Assembly (NCBI GenBank): GCA_902158745.1 | Contig: CABGHH010000111.1 | Coordinates: forward strand, 1-5,768 | DNA from: Candidatus Methanolliviera sp. GoM_asphalt | GTDB lineage: Archaea; Halobacteriota; Methanoliparia; Methanoliparales; Methanoliparaceae | Direction of reading: 5' to 3' | DNA length: 5,768 nucleotides | Part shown: piece by piece, positions 5,767 through 5,768 of the stretch | Position numbering within the stretch: position 1 is the stretch's first letter | Layout of the letters: each line of letters opens with the position of its first letter | Notes under the pieces: generated by a model | Told to the model about the DNA's origin: nothing | Databases searched by the model: none | The model's input: the letters and a program-made list of their open reading frames with translations, nothing else | Program-made: the position numbers and the translations under genes

Positions 5767-5768
5767 AT

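Overview
The window looks archaeal. It holds a GPN-loop GTPase of the archaeal/eukaryotic type, an enolase with an archaeal-looking C-terminal block (KTGAPTRGERTAKYNRL), a DHH/DHHA1 protein fused to an N-terminal Rossmann (RCK/TrkA-N) domain, and BRE+TATA-type promoter sequences ahead of two genes. Codon choice leans heavily on AGA/AGG for Arg and ATA for Ile. I would say Euryarchaeota-like and would not name a lineage. No rRNA, tRNA, CRISPR, transposase or phage gene is visible; this is mostly a compact core-metabolism region.

Plus-strand block (1-2484): the 3' end of a GalT-like (HIT-superfamily) gene, then enolase after 6 bases, then a GPN-loop GTPase that overlaps the enolase end by 8 bases and can only start at TTG. 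The spacing suggests one transcript whose promoter lies left of the window.

Minus-strand block (2490-5768), read right to left: a group-4-like glycosyltransferase cut by the right edge, a metal-binding TIM-barrel protein of the sugar-phosphate isomerase / endonuclease IV superfamily, and the Rossmann-DHH-DHHA1 protein. The two gaps between these genes (72 bases, and 97 bases if the last gene starts at 3929) each hold a good BRE/TATA candidate, so the TIM-barrel and DHH genes probably have their own promoters. The two blocks converge with only 5 bases between stop codons (2485-2489) and no obvious terminator.

Points that most deserve a second look: (1) the DHH protein's nucleotide-binding GxGxxG motif is encoded upstream of its first ATG, in an open stretch with no ATG, GTG or TTG, so the gene either starts at a rare codon (ATT at 3929, behind a G6 Shine-Dalgarno-like run) or carries a frameshift; (2) a short two-part sequence element occurs twice in opposite orientation, each time forming the 3' end, stop codon and last residues of an unrelated gene, and one copy carries two tandem hairpins. 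I found no convincing new multi-gene system.
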